Shown piece by piece: positions 61,218 to 64,000 of a stretch of DNA of 64,000 nucleotides (within the stretch, counting starts at the first letter, position 1; each line of letters starts with the position of its first letter). The notes under the pieces are model-generated. The model worked only from the letters and a program-made list of their open reading frames with translations, was not told the origin of the DNA and made no database searches. The position numbers and the translations under genes are program-made. Origin of the DNA: Planctomycetota bacterium (GTDB lineage: Bacteria; Planctomycetota; J058; JAJDCP01); assembly GCA_029260765.1 (NCBI GenBank), contig JAJDCP010000123.1, forward strand, positions 1-64,000, read 5' to 3'.

Positions 61218-64000
61218 GTGCCGCACAGGAACTCATGGCCCGGCTCGCCCGCCTCGACGTGGAGCTCCAGGCAGACGGCGACCAACTCCGGCTCAACGCA
61301 CCGAAGGGTGTGCTGACCCCGGAGTTGAAACAGGAACTGGTCGTCCGCAAACCCGAACTGCTGGCCCTGCTCAATACGGCGACCGGCGGCATCGAGCCGG
61401 CACCAGCAGGTGTTGTCATTCCTCTGACCAGCGGCCAGCAGCGGCTATGGGCACTGATGAGGGTGCAGCAGGCCAGCGGCCTCTACAACGTCCCCATGGT
61501 CTATCGGCTCCACGGTGGCCTTGACGTCGACGCCCTGGAGCAGAGCCTCGCCGAGATCCAGAGGCGCCACGCGATACTCCGCACCGCCTTCCGGACCGTG
61601 GAGGGCAAACCCCGACAGCACGTCGCTGACACTACCACCTTCGCCCTGAAAATCACCGATCTCACCTCCCTCGCAGATACCGAGCAAGCGGCAGCGGTCG
61701 ACAAAGAGCTGGACGCCAGCATCCAGTACCCCTTTGATCTCAAGAACGCCCCCTTATGGCGCTGTACACTGTTGCGGCTCGCCCCCGCCGAATACGTCCT
61801 CGCCTTCACGATGCATCACATCATCTTCGACCGGTTCTCGAAGACCGTCTTCTTGCGAGAGCTCGAGGCCTTGTACGCCGGGGGAAAACTGCCGCAGCTA
61901 GCTATTGAGTATCGCGACTTCGCGTACTGGCAGCAGAGCGAGGCCCAGCAGTCCCTGGCGGACAGACAGATGGACTACTGGAAGGCGAAGTTCGTCGGTG
62001 CCGCCTCCGAGTTGTTGCTACCTACGGATCACCCGCGCCCCACGTCGATCATGGTCGAAGGGCGGAGCCAGACCTTCGTCGTGTCCGCAGCCGTGACGGA
62101 GAAGCTCCGTACTTTGAGCCGCACCGGCAGAGCCAGCATGTACATGACGCTGCTCGCCGCCTTTCACGCGCTCCTGCACCGGTATACCGGGCAGACGGAC
62201 CAGATCATCTGCTCCCCCGTTGCCTGCCGCAACAGCACCAGCGTCGAAGCACTTATTGGCTACTTCAACAATATCGTGCCCATGCACGCAGACCTTTCGG
62301 GGGATCCCGTTTTTCGAGACCTGCTCGGCCGCGTTCGCCAGGTCACCATGGACGCCATCAAACACCAGGACGCCCCCTTCCAGCAGATCGTGAAGCTACC
62401 GAATCTGGCGAGCACACCGCTGACCCGTGGAATGTTCAGTTTTCGCAGTGCGGACAGCAGCGTGCTGCATCTGCAGGGGTTGGCAGCGACGCCGGTGGAG
62501 AATCGTCGGCGGCAGGCTGACTTCGACCTGGCCCTGTACATGGGCATGGAGAAGGGCACCCTCTGCGGCGTGCTCGATTACAACGCCGAGATCTTCGAGG
62601 AAGAGACGATCCGCTCGCTGCTGAGCAACTTTCAGGCGCTGCTCGAAGCGGTTGCGGCGGATCCGGATCGGCCTCTGAGCGCGCTGCCGTCACTACGGCC
62701 CCGGTTCCCGGAGATCGAAAATGCGCTAGTGAAGCATGCGAAGGTCGACGAGGCTGTAGTGGTTGTACGTAGCGATGCCGGTGGAACCAGCAATCGGGTG
62801 GCATACCTGGTGCTCAATGAAGACGACATCCCCAGCCGGGAGGAACTGCGCTCTGTCCTTGCCGCCCTCTTGCCGGCGGATCAGCAGCAGCTTGTCTTTG
62901 TCCCGTTGGACCAGATGCCGACGCTTGCCGACGGGGCTGTCGACCTGGCAGGGCTACCCGCACCGACTCTGTCTCGGCAGGGGAACGCGTATCTGGCGCC
63001 GCGCACGGCACTCGAGAGCGCGTTGGCGGAGATCTGGCAGCGCGTACTGTGGCGCGACGAGAAGATCGGCATCCACGATAATTTCTTCGATCTCGGCGGT
63101 CACTCTCTGTTGTCGCTGCAGTTGCTCGCGGAGACGGAGAAGCACCTTCAGCGGTCTCTGCCCTTGGCGACGCTGGGCCAGTTGAGCACTATCGCCGAGT
63201 TCGTCACCTACCTCGAACGCCCCAGCGAAGCGGCGGCGGTCACACGCTCCTCTGCGCTGGACGCCGATATCCGTGATCGCCTGAGGCGATACACCGCGGC
63301 CTGGCATGGCAAGCGCACGAGCACCGACTCCTTGGTGGTCGGGCTGAACACCGAGGGCAGCAAGCAGCCCGTCTTCTGGTGCGTGCAGCGGTACATAAAT
63401 CTGACGGAGTTTGCAAAACACCTCGGGGCGGATCAACCCATCTACGGCATGCGTTCGGCTCATAACGTGATCGAACGCACCCCCGAGAACATCCGCGCGA
63501 TGGCCCATCACTACGTGGACGAGATTCTCCAGATCCAGAGCAGGGGCCCCTTCATCATTGGTGGCATCTGTCAGGCTGCGGTAGTCGCCTTCCAGATGGC
63601 ATTGCGACTCAGAGATCTGGGGCATGAGCTAAACCTGCTTGGCTTGCAGGAACGCTTCATTCCCCAAGACTACCCTGGTCGCGTCGCGTTCTTCTTTGGC
63701 GATATCAGCACCCGGAGTCCCTACTACCAATACGTCTGGCCGGAGTTGGGCTGGCGCAAGTACTACACCGGCGGGTTCGAAGCGCACATCATTCGGGGTG
63801 AGCACGGTACGTACTTCCGAGAAGAAAATATTCAGTACCTAACCAGAGAGATGCAGATAGCGTTCGAGCGCGCCCAGGCTCCGGCCCGGGTGTCAGCCGA
63901 TGGTCAGGCGGCAATGCAGCGCCTGAACAAGTCGGCATACCAGGCGCAGTGCTCTGTCGTGAAGCCGGTTGCCGCCACTCGCGGCGAGATCCGGCTTGTG
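61214..64000 (+). CDS. NRPS protein (partial): docking - C - orphan A-subdomain - carrier - thioesterase
   Basis: At least 929 residues, open at the right edge of the window. Residues 1-55 resemble a TubC-type N-terminal docking domain. Condensation domain ~70-500 has active His201-His202 in MHHIIFDR, where the usual HHxxxDG has Arg instead of Gly. Residues ~505-590 look like only the small C-terminal subdomain of an adenylation domain (VDEAVVVVRSD ... LPALAD-type region). A carrier domain has Ser631 in FFDLGGHS. The thioesterase has Cys786 in IIGGICQAAVVAF in place of the nucleophile Ser, and a His in IIRGEHGTYF. Coupled to the upstream gene by ATGA. Confidence 0.85.
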   Translation, partial: MSAAQELMARLARLDVELQADGDQLRLNAPKGVLTPELKQELVVRKPELLALLNTATGGIEPAPAGVVIPLTSGQQRLWALMRVQQASGLYNVPMVYRLHGGLDVDALEQSLAEIQRRHAILRTAFRTVEGKPRQHVADTTTFALKITDLTSLADTEQAAAVDKELDASIQYPFDLKNAPLWRCTLLRLAPAEYVLAFTMHHIIFDRFSKTVFLRELEALYAGGKLPQLAIEYRDFAYWQQSEAQQSLADRQMDYWKAKFVGAASELLLPTDHPRPTSIMVEGRSQTFVVSAAVTEKLRTLSRTGRASMYMTLLAAFHALLHRYTGQTDQIICSPVACRNSTSVEALIGYFNNIVPMHADLSGDPVFRDLLGRVRQVTMDAIKHQDAPFQQIVKLPNLASTPLTRGMFSFRSADSSVLHLQGLAATPVENRRRQADFDLALYMGMEKGTLCGVLDYNAEIFEEETIRSLLSNFQALLEAVAADPDRPLSALPSLRPRFPEIENALVKHAKVDEAVVVVRSDAGGTSNRVAYLVLNEDDIPSREELRSVLAALLPADQQQLVFVPLDQMPTLADGAVDLAGLPAPTLSRQGNAYLAPRTALESALAEIWQRVLWRDEKIGIHDNFFDLGGHSLLSLQLLAETEKHLQRSLPLATLGQLSTIAEFVTYLERPSEAAAVTRSSALDADIRDRLRRYTAAWHGKRTSTDSLVVGLNTEGSKQPVFWCVQRYINLTEFAKHLGADQPIYGMRSAHNVIERTPENIRAMAHHYVDEILQIQSRGPFIIGGICQAAVVAFQMALRLRDLGHELNLLGLQERFIPQDYPGRVAFFFGDISTRSPYYQYVWPELGWRKYYTGGFEAHIIRGEHGTYFREENIQYLTREMQIAFERAQAPARVSADGQAAMQRLNKSAYQAQCSVVKPVAATRGEIRLV

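Overview
The window is a high-GC chromosome segment of a Gram-negative-type bacterium: there are signal peptides, a lipoprotein, type IV pilus genes and a V/A-type ATPase. Zinc-ribbon and membrane Ser/Thr kinases, DUF4388 (PATAN) proteins, an excisionase-like HTH protein with a membrane anchor, sulfotransferases and an NRPS point to a large-genome environmental lineage such as Planctomycetota, Myxococcota or a related deep phylum. The sequence alone does not decide which. No rRNA, tRNA, CRISPR array or intact transposase was recognised.

Region by region. 0.3-3.6 kb is a three-gene minus-strand unit (MoxR ATPase, a 619-residue protein of unknown function, a DUF4259-like protein). 3.8-11.3 kb holds a DUF4388 protein, two Ser/Thr kinases and a PQQ-propeller/TPR lipoprotein-like export. 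11.5-18.9 kb is mixed housekeeping: S9 peptidase, chalcone-isomerase-like protein, GST, fatty-acid-hydroxylase-type membrane enzyme with its TetR regulator, and a methyltransferase. 19.0-20.7 kb has a membrane-anchored HTH protein beside two paralogous small exported proteins. 20.8-22.3 kb has sugar-modifying genes (Gfo/Idh/MocA, RmlC-like). 22.6-29.4 kb is a type IV pilus/secretion operon (MshEN-like protein, PilB, PilC, sensor kinase, NtrC-type regulator). 29.6-37.5 kb holds an MTHFR-like protein, GDPD, ATP-grasp, NadB and a GT4 glycosyltransferase.

37.6-46.4 kb is a nine-gene V/A-type ATPase operon in Thermus-like order (G/H-I-K-E-C-F-A-B-D), almost every junction overlapping, interrupted only by an odd 278-bp spacer between F and A. 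It is followed by an 888-residue multi-PATAN protein.

49.9-64.0 kb is an accessory biosynthetic region and the most interesting part: GT2 glycosyltransferases (one fused to a CmcI-like domain), a double methyltransferase, two sulfotransferase-like proteins, an SGNH hydrolase and a 50-codon ORF on the minus strand, divergent from a two-protein NRPS on the plus strand. The first NRPS protein is adenylation-carrier-sulfotransferase, with a glycine-like specificity code. The second begins with a TubC-type docking domain and continues C - orphan A-subdomain - carrier - thioesterase with a cysteine nucleophile, and runs off the window. I infer a pathway for a sulfated, possibly glycosylated, glycine-derived product.

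Intergenic DNA carries several GTAG/GTGG-headed palindromes arranged as inverted pairs (REP-like), a three-phase hexanucleotide repeat, and decayed fragments of a DUF4143-type ATPase, an HsdM methyltransferase and possibly an ABC ATPase.
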